From assembly GCA_015490105.1 (NCBI GenBank), contig WFYK01000188.1, positions 1-18,961 on the forward strand: a DNA stretch of 18,961 nt. Reading direction: 5' to 3'. Origin of the DNA: Aquificaceae bacterium (GTDB lineage Bacteria > Aquificota > Aquificia > Aquificales > Aquificaceae). This document shows positions 1 through 7,642 of this stretch, piece after piece. The notes beneath the pieces are model-generated. The model did not search any database and had not been told where the DNA came from. It was given only the letters and a program-made list of their open reading frames with translations. Both the position numbers and the translations under genes were made by a program. Position 1 is the stretch's first letter. Every line of letters starts with the position of its first letter.

Positions 1-664
1 AGACAAGATCTCCTACGAGGAGATGTTGGAACTCGCTTCCCTCGGTGCCAAGGTCATGCAGATAAGAAGTGTGGAGTTTGCTGCTAAATACGGTGTTAGA
101 ATTCATGTGAGAAGTTCTTTCGAAGAAGAGGAGGGGACTTGGATAGTTCCGGAGGAAGAGGTTATGGAAAAGGTAGCGGTAAGGGGTATCACCGTGGACA
201 CTAAAGAATCGCGCATAACCGTAGTAGGCGTTCCCGACAGACCAGGTATAGCAGCCAAGATCTTCAAAGCCCTCGGAGAAGCCCACATAGTAGTAGACAT
301 GATCGTTCAAAACGTCTCCCACGAAGGTGTCACGGACATGTCCTTTACCGTTAACAAAAACGACGCACCCAAAGCCGAGGAAATTGTAAAAAAGGTAGCT
401 TCTGAGGTTGGAGCAAAAGAAGTTATAAGGGATGACAAGGTTGCGAAAGTATCCATAGTAGGGTTGGGTATGCGCAGTTCCTACGGAACCGCAGCTAAGA
501 TGTTTGAGGTGCTCTCCAACAACAACATAAACATAATGGCTATATCCACCTCCGAGATAAAAATATCCTGTCTAATAGAGGAGAAGTTTGCGGAACTGGC
601 GGTAAGAGCACTTCATGAAGCCTTCATAGAAGACGGCGAAGATATAAAAATAGAAGAGAGTTGA
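1..664 (+). CDS. lysC: Aspartate kinase, C-terminal part (5' end outside window)
   Basis: Catalyses ATP-dependent phosphorylation of aspartate, the first step towards lysine, threonine and methionine. The reading frame is open from base 2, so the gene starts upstream; only about 220 codons are present. The first residues ([17 protein letters not shown], then [11 protein letters not shown]) match the end of the catalytic kinase domain. Two ACT regulatory domains follow: one around bases 200-360 ([15 protein letters not shown], then the VQNVS region) and one around bases 440-600 ([16 protein letters not shown], then [11 protein letters not shown]). This is the feedback-sensing layout of bacterial lysine/threonine-regulated aspartokinases. 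The stop TGA (662-664) shares one base with the ATG of the RNA ligase gene, which suggests co-translation. An in-frame ATG with a strong ribosome site lies inside the gene (separate entry). The identification is very secure; which amino acid inhibits the enzyme cannot be told from this part. Confidence 0.95.
   Translation, partial: DKISYEEMLELASLGAKVMQIRSVEFAAKYGVRIHVRSSFEEEEGTWIVPEEEVMEKVAVRGITVDTKESRITVVGVPDRPGIAAKIFKALGEAHIVVDMIVQNVSHEGVTDMSFTVNKNDAPKAEEIVKKVASEVGAKEVIRDDKVAKVSIVGLGMRSSYGTAAKMFEVLSNNNINIMAISTSEIKISCLIEEKFAELAVRALHEAFIEDGEDIKIEES
151..166 (+). promoter_or_regulatory. Candidate internal ribosome-binding site and ATG for an aspartate kinase beta subunit
   Basis: GGAGG at 151-155 lies 8 nt before an in-frame ATG at 164-166 within lysC. 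Translation from here would give a 166-residue protein ([12 protein letters not shown]...) made of just the two ACT domains. That size and position match the beta subunits of the alpha2beta2 aspartokinases known from Bacillus subtilis, Corynebacterium glutamicum and Thermus, which arise from an in-frame internal start. The Glu-rich codons of the linker could by chance create the purine-rich tract, so this remains a prediction. Confidence 0.45.
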
Positions 665-1761
665 TGGAAGGGATAGACGTAAACGCGGTCAAAGAAGCGG
701 TAAAGAGAAGGAAGGCAAGATCCGAGAGTATATTCGGACTCGAATACTTGCGGTTCTCCGACGACTTTAAAGATATTCCACGCGGGACAGTTCTCTTCCA
801 AGATGCGGTAATCTGGGGATATCCCCATATCGGAAGGCTTTTCGTATTAGAGAAAGGTCTGAAGGAACAGTTCAAAGGGGAGTTTTGGGTAGAGGAGAAG
901 GTAGACGGTTACAACGTCAGGATAGCTAAAGTAGGGGATAGGGTTTTGGCCTTTTCGAGAGGCGGTTATCTGTGTCCCTTTACAACGGATAGGCTTCCCG
1001 AATTTATAAACTTGGATCTCTTCGAAAAGCACCCCGATCTGGTCCTCTGCTGTGAGGTGGCAGGACCGGAAAACCCTTACATAGAAGAGAGCCCTCCTTA
1101 CGTAAAAGAAGACATTCAGTTCTTCCTCTTCGACATAATGGAAAAAAACACAGGAAGGTTTCTCCCTCAGGAGGAAAAGTTCTCCCTTGCGGAGGAGTTC
1201 TCCCTCCCTACAGTTAGGGTATTCGGCAAATTCACCGCAAAAGATGTTCATAAGATAAAGGAGATCCTTCTCGATCTGGACAGAGAGGGTTGCGAAGGGA
1301 TCGTTATCAAAGAGGATCAGGGTAAAAGGGCTAAATACATAACGAGTTCCGCGAACCTCAGCGACATCAAAGTAACCGCCAAAAACATGCTTCAGCTTCC
1401 CCCCGAATACTACACCAATAGGATCCTTAGGATCGTCCTGTTCATGGAAGAGGAAGGGATAGAAAAGAATGCCCACCTCTATGAAGAGCTCGGTAAAGCC
1501 TTCATAGACGGTCTCTTTCAGGCTTTGGATCAGTTCAAAAAGGAACACAAGGTTTCGAGAACCTTCAGGTGTAAGTTCAGAGAAAAAGACAATGCGATCG
1601 CTCTTATGGATCTTCTAAACAGAACCTCAAAACACATTCAGGTAATTCAAAGGGATTTGAGAAAGGAAGGCGACTACTGGATCTTGGAGTTTGACAAGGT
1701 GTTCTTAAACATGACGGGACTTTTCGGGCACCTACTGAGCGGGGGCCTTGTGTTTGATTAA
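664..1761 (+). CDS. ATP-dependent RNA ligase, Rnl3 / archaeal Pab1020-type
   Basis: Joins RNA 5'-phosphate and 3'-hydroxyl ends (or circularises RNA) through a lysyl-AMP intermediate. The 365-residue protein shows the nucleotidyltransferase motifs in order: motif [11 protein letters not shown] with the adenylated Lys79, motif Ia FSRGG near 98-101, motif [14 protein letters not shown] with Glu131, motif IV EGIVIK (211-216), and motif [16 protein letters not shown] with Lys237. The remaining ~125 residues correspond to the C-terminal domain used for dimerisation in the archaeal relatives (Pyrococcus Pab1020, Methanothermobacter Rnl). I chose ATG 664, which overlaps the lysC stop (TGATG), over the adjacent TTG at 661. 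The 3' end runs 30 bp into the oppositely oriented PIN-protein gene, its known genomic partner family. The family is mostly archaeal, so ancient transfer is plausible. The natural RNA substrate of this family is not established as far as I know. Confidence 0.92.
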   Translation: MEGIDVNAVKEAVKRRKARSESIFGLEYLRFSDDFKDIPRGTVLFQDAVIWGYPHIGRLFVLEKGLKEQFKGEFWVEEKVDGYNVRIAKVGDRVLAFSRGGYLCPFTTDRLPEFINLDLFEKHPDLVLCCEVAGPENPYIEESPPYVKEDIQFFLFDIMEKNTGRFLPQEEKFSLAEEFSLPTVRVFGKFTAKDVHKIKEILLDLDREGCEGIVIKEDQGKRAKYITSSANLSDIKVTAKNMLQLPPEYYTNRILRIVLFMEEEGIEKNAHLYEELGKAFIDGLFQALDQFKKEHKVSRTFRCKFREKDNAIALMDLLNRTSKHIQVIQRDLRKEGDYWILEFDKVFLNMTGLFGHLLSGGLVFD

Positions 1762-2331
1762 GCTCTCCAAAATGCCTCTGAAGTTCTTGGGATTTACGAT
1801 CTTTATCCCCACCTTATCCGCCCACTTTCTCAGGCCCTCGTCCGCAGTCACGAGGGTGGCATCAAGTTCGTAGGCAAGGAGCATAACGTCTACATCTTCC
1901 CTGCTGTCAATGATCCCCTGCCTCAAAGCTTCCCTGTATTTTTCCCTGAGCCTGTTGATCACCCTGCCTATGTCCTCCTCGCTGAGCTTTCCCGCCTCCC
2001 GCGCGTGCTCTTCCGCTACCCTCAAACCCTTGTTTATCCTGTGTCTTATCTCCTCTATGAGTTCGTAGAGAACCTCGCTCGGGATCATAAGGTTGTATTT
2101 TCTTGGAGATCGCACCTTAACCACCATCTCAAACTCGGAAGCGAGAGGTCCGAGATCTACCATCTTAAGAAGCTCCCCATAAACGGAAGAGGGCATATAA
2201 AAACTTGCTCCCGAGTGAACCGCAAGGTGTATAAAGTTTTGGATGGCTCCTATTTGATCCTTTTCTCCGAAAGTGGTGTAAACGTCCGGGTTGGTAAAAA
2301 CACTCGTATCCAACACGAAGACCTCACTCAT
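1732..2331 (-). CDS. PIN-domain protein, RNA ligase partner family
   Basis: A 199-residue predicted metal-dependent ribonuclease of the PIN fold. The acidic residues expected of a PIN active site are visible: Asp8 in VFVLDTSVF, Glu53, Asp146/Asp148 in [12 protein letters not shown], and Asp164 in [12 protein letters not shown] charged helical insertion (about residues 85-140) is longer than in VapC toxins. I recognise the protein as the family annotated as RNA ligase partner (MJ_0950 type), which co-occurs with Pab1020-type RNA ligases. It is translated last in the murD-accC operon: its ATG overlaps the accC stop by 4 bp (ATGA). Its 3' end overlaps the ligase gene on the opposite strand. No antitoxin gene is adjacent, so a toxin-antitoxin role is not supported. 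Family assignment is confident; nuclease activity is inferred from the conserved acids. Confidence 0.85.
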   Translation of the reverse strand: MSEVFVLDTSVFTNPDVYTTFGEKDQIGAIQNFIHLAVHSGASFYMPSSVYGELLKMVDLGPLASEFEMVVKVRSPRKYNLMIPSEVLYELIEEIRHRINKGLRVAEEHAREAGKLSEEDIGRVINRLREKYREALRQGIIDSREDVDVMLLAYELDATLVTADEGLRKWADKVGIKIVNPKNFRGILESLIKHKAPAQ

Positions 2332-3662
2332 ACCATCATCTCCTCTACGAAACCAACATGGTGCCTTCCTTCCTTAAACTCCTTGCTCTTCAAAACCCTT
2401 TTGTGGAACTCCACGTTAGTCTTCAACCCTTCGCCTTCTATTAACGTCTCCTCTAAAGCCCTAAGGCCTCTCTTTATCGCCTCCTCCCTCGTAGATCCCC
2501 AAACGATGATCTTGGCAAGCAGGGAGTCGTAGTTGGGAGGAACGCTGTAGCCTGCGTAGACGTGCGTGTCCACCCTCACACCCGGCCCCCCAGGAAGAAA
2601 GAGTCTTTCTATCTTTCCCGGGGAGGGCATGAAGTTGTTGGGATCTTCTGCGTTTATCCTCATCTCTATTGCAAACCCCTCCGCTTTCACCCTTCCGATA
2701 CGCAACTTCTCACCCATAGCTATCAAAAACTGCCACTTTACGATATCAACGCCCGTGACCATCTCCGTTACGGGATGTTCCACCTGAATGCGTCCGTTCA
2801 TTTCCATAAAGTAGAAGTTTCCTTCTTCATCCAACAGGAATTCTACCGTTCCCGCTCCCCAATAACCTATCTCTTTGCAGAAGCTCTCCACTTTTTTAGC
2901 CATCTCTCTTCTTTGTTCTTCGGAGACAGAAGCGCTGGGAGCCTCTTCTATTAGTTTTTGATGACGTCTTTGTATAGAACACTCTCTTTCTCCTAATACT
3001 TTAACGTTGCCGTGTTCATCCGCGAGGATCTGAAACTCTATGTGTTTTGGTTTGATGATGAACTTCTCTACGTAAAGGCGGGGATCTCCGAAGGAAGCTT
3101 CCGCTTCGCTTACCGCAACGGGAAACTTCTCCCTCAGATCCTTCTCGTTCATCACAACCCTTATCCCCCTTCCCCCGCCACCTGCGGAAGCTTTTAAAAC
3201 TACGGGATAGCCTATTTCGGAAGCTACCTCTAAGGCGGTCTCTATGTCCACGGGACCTTCGCTTCCCGGAACGAGGGGAAGACCTACCTTTTTAGCTATC
3301 TCTTTACTCTTTATCTTATCTCCTATAAGAGATAGTGTTTCCGGGGAAGGGCCGATGAACTTGACACCACTCTTTTGAACGATCTCTGCAAATTTCGGAT
3401 TTTCCGAAAGGAATCCGTATCCGGGATAGACCGCGTCCGCGGAAGAGACCTCAACCGCGGACATTATGGTAGGTATGTCCAAATAACTCCTCGTTGGATC
3501 CGCCGGGCCTATGCATATGGCCTCATCCGCCATCTGAACGTGGATAGATTCCCTGTCCGCTTCAGAATATACCGCTACGGTCTTTATCCCCAGTTCTTTA
3601 CAAGCCCTTATAGCCCTGACCGCTATCTCTCCCCTGTTTGCTATGAGAACCTTTTTGAACAC
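2328..3662 (-). CDS. accC: Biotin carboxylase subunit (acetyl-CoA carboxylase type)
   Basis: ATP- and bicarbonate-dependent carboxylation of biotin held on a carrier protein. At 444 residues it matches stand-alone AccC (E. coli 449). Visible hallmarks are the N-terminal [14 protein letters not shown], the glycine-rich ATP loop [10 protein letters not shown] (157-166), the [12 protein letters not shown] segment, and the active-site stretch [15 protein letters not shown] (287-301) with Glu295 and Arg291; the usual Thr at 290 is Gly. The start is GTG (3660-3662), fixed because the protein must begin at MFKK. It lies inside the 3' end of murD (22-bp overlap) and lacks a clear Shine-Dalgarno; a TATAAT sits 6 nt upstream. 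No biotin carrier or carboxyltransferase gene is nearby. In Aquificales close relatives act as pyruvate or 2-oxoglutarate carboxylase small subunits (CfiB/PycA), so the acceptor is uncertain. Confidence 0.9.
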   Translation of the reverse strand: MFKKVLIANRGEIAVRAIRACKELGIKTVAVYSEADRESIHVQMADEAICIGPADPTRSYLDIPTIMSAVEVSSADAVYPGYGFLSENPKFAEIVQKSGVKFIGPSPETLSLIGDKIKSKEIAKKVGLPLVPGSEGPVDIETALEVASEIGYPVVLKASAGGGGRGIRVVMNEKDLREKFPVAVSEAEASFGDPRLYVEKFIIKPKHIEFQILADEHGNVKVLGERECSIQRRHQKLIEEAPSASVSEEQRREMAKKVESFCKEIGYWGAGTVEFLLDEEGNFYFMEMNGRIQVEHPVTEMVTGVDIVKWQFLIAMGEKLRIGRVKAEGFAIEMRINAEDPNNFMPSPGKIERLFLPGGPGVRVDTHVYAGYSVPPNYDSLLAKIIVWGSTREEAIKRGLRALEETLIEGEGLKTNVEFHKRVLKSKEFKEGRHHVGFVEEMMV

Positions 3663-4894
3663 AGAGATATTATAAGGTCGTTGAAAACCCTTCCCCTGTG
3701 AACGTAGCTTTCAAACATATCGAAAGAAGAACAACCCGGAGAAAAGAGGATAACGTCCCCTTCCTGTGCACTCTCGAAAGCCTTCTTCACCGCATCTTCG
3801 AGCGATCCTACCGCTTCGGATCTATCTTTACCTATAACCTTTAGAAGTTTCTCCCTCGTCTCTCCTATGAGGAAAGCCCTCTTTACTTTTCTTGATGAAA
3901 CCTCCTTTATAAGGTCAAAGTCCGCCCCCTTATCCTTACCCCCCGCGATGAGGATCACCTTCCCGTCCGGAAAGCTCTCAAGGGCGGTTTTCAAAGCGTT
4001 GGGTGTGGTAGCTTTGGAGTCGTTGTATATCTCTATCCCTCCTATCTGGGCTACCTTCTGCAGTCTAAAGTCAAGACCTTTAAAGTTTCGTATCGTTTCC
4101 CTGAAGGTAGAAGGATCAGCTCCCAAGGAAAGGGCTATCACGCAAGCTACCACCGTGTTCCAGAGGTTGTGTTCACCCCGAACGTTTAGATCTTCCCGTT
4201 TGAACAGAAAGGTCCCTTCGTAGAAGATACTGCCGTTTCTGATTTCTACCGCTTTGCGAACGTTTATCTTTTTGGCTTTGGTAGGTGTTTTTAAGATTTC
4301 CTCTTGATCGCTTCCCGCAACAAATATATCCTGGGGACCTTGGTTTTGAAATATCCTGTATTTGCTTTCGAGATAATCTTCTAAAGACGGGTGCCAGTCG
4401 AGGTGATCTTCGGAAAAGTTCAGAAAAGATCCCACATCAGGTTTGAAGGTTTTGAGTGTTTTCCCTTGAAAGGAAGAGACCTCCAAGACCGCGACGGAAG
4501 GAGGCCCTTCGAGGATAAGCTCAGATAAAGGCTTGCCTATGTTTCCCCCTTCTTTAGCTTCTATACCCGCACTTTCCAAAAGGAGTCTCGTTAGCCGAAC
4601 GGTCGTGCTCTTGCCGTCCGTTCCGGTGATAGCAACGGTTTTTCCCTTGAAGAATCTCCAAGCGACCTCGAGTTCTCCTAAGATCTCCTTATCTAACTCA
4701 AGAGCCCTCTTCCACAATGGATGCTTCGGAGGTATTCCCGGAGAGAGAACGACAGCGTCAACCTCCTCTAATATGCCCTCCCACCTATCACCCCTTGCGT
4801 CATCTCCGCTGAAAACCTTATACCCCTTAGTTTTTAAAAGCTTCTCTACCGCCCTCCCGCTCCTTCCCAGTCCCCACACGAGAAAAGACTTCAT
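3641..4894 (-). CDS. murD: UDP-N-acetylmuramoyl-L-alanine--D-glutamate ligase
   Basis: Cytoplasmic Mur ligase that adds D-glutamate to UDP-MurNAc-L-Ala in peptidoglycan synthesis. The 417-residue protein has an N-terminal Rossmann-like UDP-binding domain (VWGLGRSGRA, 6-15; VVLSPGIPP), the ATP-binding GTDGKST (91-97, Lys95), LEVSSFQ (137-143), SEDHLDWH (161-168), a lysine (Lys178 in YLESKYRIF) at the place of the carbamylated lysine, YNDSKATTP (290-298), and the C-terminal SPGCSSFD and HRGRVF segments. I chose ATG at 4892-4894. A longer open frame reaches 5080, but that would read antisense through the tRNA-Gly gene and is spurious. No Shine-Dalgarno precedes the ATG; an AT-rich box directly upstream suggests a leaderless transcript. 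murD is the first gene of a tightly overlapped operon with accC and the PIN gene. No other mur/fts genes are nearby. Confidence 0.95.
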   Translation of the reverse strand: MKSFLVWGLGRSGRAVEKLLKTKGYKVFSGDDARGDRWEGILEEVDAVVLSPGIPPKHPLWKRALELDKEILGELEVAWRFFKGKTVAITGTDGKSTTVRLTRLLLESAGIEAKEGGNIGKPLSELILEGPPSVAVLEVSSFQGKTLKTFKPDVGSFLNFSEDHLDWHPSLEDYLESKYRIFQNQGPQDIFVAGSDQEEILKTPTKAKKINVRKAVEIRNGSIFYEGTFLFKREDLNVRGEHNLWNTVVACVIALSLGADPSTFRETIRNFKGLDFRLQKVAQIGGIEIYNDSKATTPNALKTALESFPDGKVILIAGGKDKGADFDLIKEVSSRKVKRAFLIGETREKLLKVIGKDRSEAVGSLEDAVKKAFESAQEGDVILFSPGCSSFDMFESYVHRGRVFNDLIISLCSKRFS

Positions 4895-4914
4895 GGCTAT
4901 AATATTAAATAGAA
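4895..4914. promoter_or_regulatory. 20-bp divergent promoter region between murD and tRNA-Gly
   Basis: All the DNA between the murD start and the tRNA-Gly 5' end is 20 bp and very A+T-rich. On the + strand TATAAT (4898-4903) sits 11 nt before the tRNA, well placed as a -10 box. On the - strand TAATAT lies 7 nt upstream of the murD ATG, the right place for a -10 box of a leaderless mRNA. No convincing TTGACA-like -35 is visible for either. The two -10 elements overlap, so the promoters probably compete. Confidence 0.45.
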
Positions 4915-4989
4915 GCGGGCGTAGCTCAGTGGTAGAGCGGCTGCTTGCCATGCAGCAGGTCGCGGGTTCAAGTCCCGTCGCCCGCTCCA
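4915..4989 (+). tRNA. trnG: tRNA-Gly (anticodon GCC)
   Basis: A 75-nt cloverleaf can be folded by eye. The acceptor stem is GCGGGCG with CGCCCGC, the D-stem GCTC/GAGC, and the anticodon stem GCTGC/GCAGC around the loop TTGCCAT (anticodon GCC). The T-arm is GCGGG-TTCAAGT-CCCGT. The discriminator base is U, as usual for bacterial tRNA-Gly, and the 3' CCA is encoded (4987-4989). nuoN starts only 11 nt after the CCA, so the tRNA is probably the leading unit of the nuoN-mtaB-dnaC transcript. Confidence 0.97.
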
Positions 4990-5000
4990 TAAAGTAAAGG

Positions 5001-6392
5001 GTGAACTGGAACGCTCTTCTGCCTGAGATAATCCTTTCCTTAGGGATACTCTTGGTTTTTGCTTTAGAGCTCTTCCTCAAAGAGAAATACTACAAGTCCC
5101 TCACCGTTATAGCCTTTGTCTCGATCGTTCTGTCAGCAATTTCCATCTTCTTTGTAAACTTCCCCGCGGAGACCCTCTTCGGAGGCTTTAGCGTTTCCGG
5201 TTTCAACCTTATAGCCAAGTTCTTCCTTTTGATCCTAACCGCTTTAGTTCTTTTGATCTCTTACGACTTCTTCATGAAGAAAGACTCAGCTTACGGAGAG
5301 CTTTCGTATCTGTATCTGATAGCCCTTCTTGGGCTTATGGTCATGGTCTCTTCGGACAACTTGGCCATAATCTTCGTGGGTCTTGAGCTCGCTTCGATAA
5401 CTATGTATATACTCGTCGGTCTATTCAAGAGGGATTACCTCTCCAAAGAAGGTGCCTTCAAGTATCTGGTTATGGGAACTACCGGAACCTCCATGTTTGC
5501 TCTCGGATCGGGGCTCGTATATGCTTCCTCCGGAAGTTTAACCTTGGGGTTTGAACCCCCCGACGATCCTATGTTTGCGCTCGGTGTTCTTCTGCTTATG
5601 TCCGCCCTCGCCTTGAAGGTTTCCGCGGTTCCTTTCCACTTTTGGACCCCCGACGCTTACGAAGGTGCACCCACACCAACTACCGCCTTCCTCTCTACGG
5701 TTCCCAAGGTAGCTATGTATTTCCTGTTTGTGAAACTCACCGCTTCCTTGTTTTCCTACGTTCCCGGATGGGAGGTGATAATCGGGGCTGTCGCGATAGC
5801 TTCTATGTTTTACGGAAACCTCATGGCCTACGCCCAGAGGAGCGTAAAAAGACTCTTAGCTTACTCCTCTATAGCTCACGCGGGATACTTTACACTTGCC
5901 CTTTCAACGGTGGACAAGAGCATGTTCACCGCACTGATTTTCTACGTTTTTGTCTACGCACTTGCCACGCTGGGAGCCTTCACGGTTCTCGGTGTGCTCG
6001 AGAAAAAGAATGGCTGGACCCATCACTTTTTAGACTTTAAGGGTCTCTTCAAAGATCATCCGGTCCTGGCGTCGCTTTTGGCACTCTTCATGTTCACCTT
6101 AATAGGTATACCCCCTATGGCGGTTTTCGTAGGTAAGCTGGGTCTGTTCGTGGGGCTGGTCAAAAACGAACTTATCCTTCAGGCTCTTCTTTTGGCAATA
6201 GCGAGCATAATATCCGCAGGTTACTATCTGAAGGTGGTCGTTTACATGTTCCTCCACGAAAAGGAGAGGGATCTGGGCTATTCGAGTGCTTCCGCGGGAG
6301 AGTCTTTTGCTTTGATACTTACCTCGGTCGGGATTATACTCTTCGGACTGTTCCCACAAATTGTTCTTGATCCTATGTTTAAACTGATATGA
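5001..6392 (+). CDS. nuoN: NADH-quinone oxidoreductase subunit N (antiporter-like membrane subunit)
   Basis: Proton-pumping membrane subunit of respiratory complex I. The 463 residues are mostly hydrophobic with about 14 membrane segments. The antiporter-family signature is clear: the helix with Glu129 (IIFVGLELASITMYIL), Lys206 in ALKVSAVPFHFWTPDAYEG, Lys236 in STVPKVAMY, and Lys411 in GYYLKVVVYMF. These correspond to the charged residues of the proton channel known from E. coli NuoN. The GTG start (5001) is well constrained: a TAA lies in frame at 4995-4997 and the protein must include the conserved LLPEI start. AAAGG abuts the GTG directly, an unusually close ribosome site. No other nuo gene is present, so this copy is separated from the main complex I operon, as in other Aquificales. 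The stop overlaps the mtaB ATG by 4 bp. Confidence 0.93.
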   Translation: MNWNALLPEIILSLGILLVFALELFLKEKYYKSLTVIAFVSIVLSAISIFFVNFPAETLFGGFSVSGFNLIAKFFLLILTALVLLISYDFFMKKDSAYGELSYLYLIALLGLMVMVSSDNLAIIFVGLELASITMYILVGLFKRDYLSKEGAFKYLVMGTTGTSMFALGSGLVYASSGSLTLGFEPPDDPMFALGVLLLMSALALKVSAVPFHFWTPDAYEGAPTPTTAFLSTVPKVAMYFLFVKLTASLFSYVPGWEVIIGAVAIASMFYGNLMAYAQRSVKRLLAYSSIAHAGYFTLALSTVDKSMFTALIFYVFVYALATLGAFTVLGVLEKKNGWTHHFLDFKGLFKDHPVLASLLALFMFTLIGIPPMAVFVGKLGLFVGLVKNELILQALLLAIASIISAGYYLKVVVYMFLHEKERDLGYSSASAGESFALILTSVGIILFGLFPQIVLDPMFKLI

Positions 6393-7642
6393 AAGTTGCC
6401 CTTAAAACCCTTGGCTGTCGGATGAACCAGTTTGACACCGATCTGATCAGATCCGAGTTTGCCAACCGCGGTTACGAGGTGGTTCCTTTTGAAGATGTAG
6501 CGGATATTTACATAGTTAATACCTGCACGGTTACCTGCGGAGGGGACAGATCTTCCAGACAAGCCATTTATCAAGCTAAAAGAAAAAACCCGAGGGCGGT
6601 GGTTGTAGCTACCGGTTGCTACGCTCAGGTAAAACCCCAAGAGCTTCTATCTTTAAAAGAGGTTGACCTTGTGGTGGGAAACACCCACAAAGCGGAGATA
6701 CTCAAAGTAGTAGAAGAGTTTCTCGAGAAACGGGAAAAGAAGGCGGTGGTGGGGGAGATCTTCAGGGAAAATACCTTAAAAGCCTTCGACATAGTTACCT
6801 TCTTCGAAGAGTCAAGACCCTTTTTAAAGGTTCAAGAGGGTTGCAACAAGTTTTGCACCTTCTGTGTTATTCCCTTTGCGAGAGGAAAGGTAAGGAGTGC
6901 GGATCCAGATAAAGTAGTAGAACAGGTAAGGATCTTAGCGGATCAAGGTTTTGAAGAGATAGTCCTTTCGGGAACACAGCTGTCCCAATACGGATGGGAT
7001 ATAGGGATAAGTCTCGGAGATCTCATAGAGCGCATCCTAAGAGTCGAAGGGATTAAACTCGTCAGACTCTCTTCCCTTCATATAGGGGAAATAGATAAAA
7101 AGACCTTTGAGATGATGATCTCTGAGGAAAGGATAGCTCCTCACTTTCATCTCTCTTTGCAGAGCGGATCCGATCGTATACTGGAGCTCATGAACAGGGG
7201 CTACACCGTAAAAGACTACGCACAAACGGTGGAAGAGATCCTAAAGGCAAGACCCATCAGTGCTATAGGAACGGACATAATAGTGGGTTTTCCCTCAGAA
7301 ACGGAAGAAGACTTTAGGGAGACCCTGAAACTTGTAGAGGACCTTCCTTTTGCCTACCTTCACGTGTTTCCTTACTCCGACAGGCCCTTTACAAAGGCTT
7401 CTAAGATGGGAAACAAGGTTCCCGAAAAGGTGAAAAAAGAAAGACTAAAAAGACTCCTTCAGCTGGGTGAGGAGAAGAGAAAGGAATTTATCGTAAAAAA
7501 TCACGGGAAGGTTCTCAGATCTACGGTTTTGAGCGACGGCAGGGTCCTTACGGAGAACTACATCTACTTGAAGAAAAGCTTACCTGAAAGGGCAGGAAGG
7601 GTTGTTAAGGTAAAGGTGTCTCTCGATGACGCAGAGTTGTAG
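6389..7642 (+). CDS. mtaB: tRNA t6A37 methylthiotransferase (radical SAM, MtaB family)
   Basis: Converts N6-threonylcarbamoyladenosine at position 37 of ANN-decoding tRNAs to its 2-methylthio form. The 417-residue protein has the MTTase N-terminal domain with cluster cysteines Cys10 (LKTLGCRMNQ), Cys46 (NTCTVT) and Cys77 (ATGCYAQ), and the radical SAM motif CNKFCTFC (Cys152, 156, 159). The core motifs RLSSLHIGEI, HLSLQSGSD and GTDIIVGFPSETEEDF follow, then a degenerate TRAM-like C-terminus (about 370-412). TLGCRMNQ plus the SGTQLSQYGWD region favour MtaB over MiaB or RimO. An extra cysteine (Cys50) sits where relatives usually have Asn or Thr. The ATG overlaps the nuoN stop by 4 bp, and the dnaC start lies 17 bp inside the 3' end, indicating coupled translation. 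Confidence 0.88.
   Translation: MKVALKTLGCRMNQFDTDLIRSEFANRGYEVVPFEDVADIYIVNTCTVTCGGDRSSRQAIYQAKRKNPRAVVVATGCYAQVKPQELLSLKEVDLVVGNTHKAEILKVVEEFLEKREKKAVVGEIFRENTLKAFDIVTFFEESRPFLKVQEGCNKFCTFCVIPFARGKVRSADPDKVVEQVRILADQGFEEIVLSGTQLSQYGWDIGISLGDLIERILRVEGIKLVRLSSLHIGEIDKKTFEMMISEERIAPHFHLSLQSGSDRILELMNRGYTVKDYAQTVEEILKARPISAIGTDIIVGFPSETEEDFRETLKLVEDLPFAYLHVFPYSDRPFTKASKMGNKVPEKVKKERLKRLLQLGEEKRKEFIVKNHGKVLRSTVLSDGRVLTENYIYLKKSLPERAGRVVKVKVSLDDAEL

Noticed and set aside
847..1548. 233-codon minus-strand frame opposite the RNA ligase
   Set aside because: The ligase frame has all catalytic motifs; the opposite frame has no recognisable domain and is a shadow of biased codon use.
1732..2331. PIN protein as a VapC toxin
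   Set aside because: No adjacent antitoxin; longer than VapC and resembles the RNA ligase partner family; translated with accC.
4533..4997. Plus-strand reading frame ending in SSVVERLLAMQQVAGSSPVA
   Set aside because: The C-terminus is a translated tRNA-Gly gene and the rest is antisense to murD; a well-known annotation artefact.
4895..5080. N-terminal extension of murD up to 5080 (minus strand)
   Set aside because: It reads through the antisense of tRNA-Gly and gives the familiar spurious peptide ATGLEPATCCMASSRSTT; MurD homology starts at ATG 4894.
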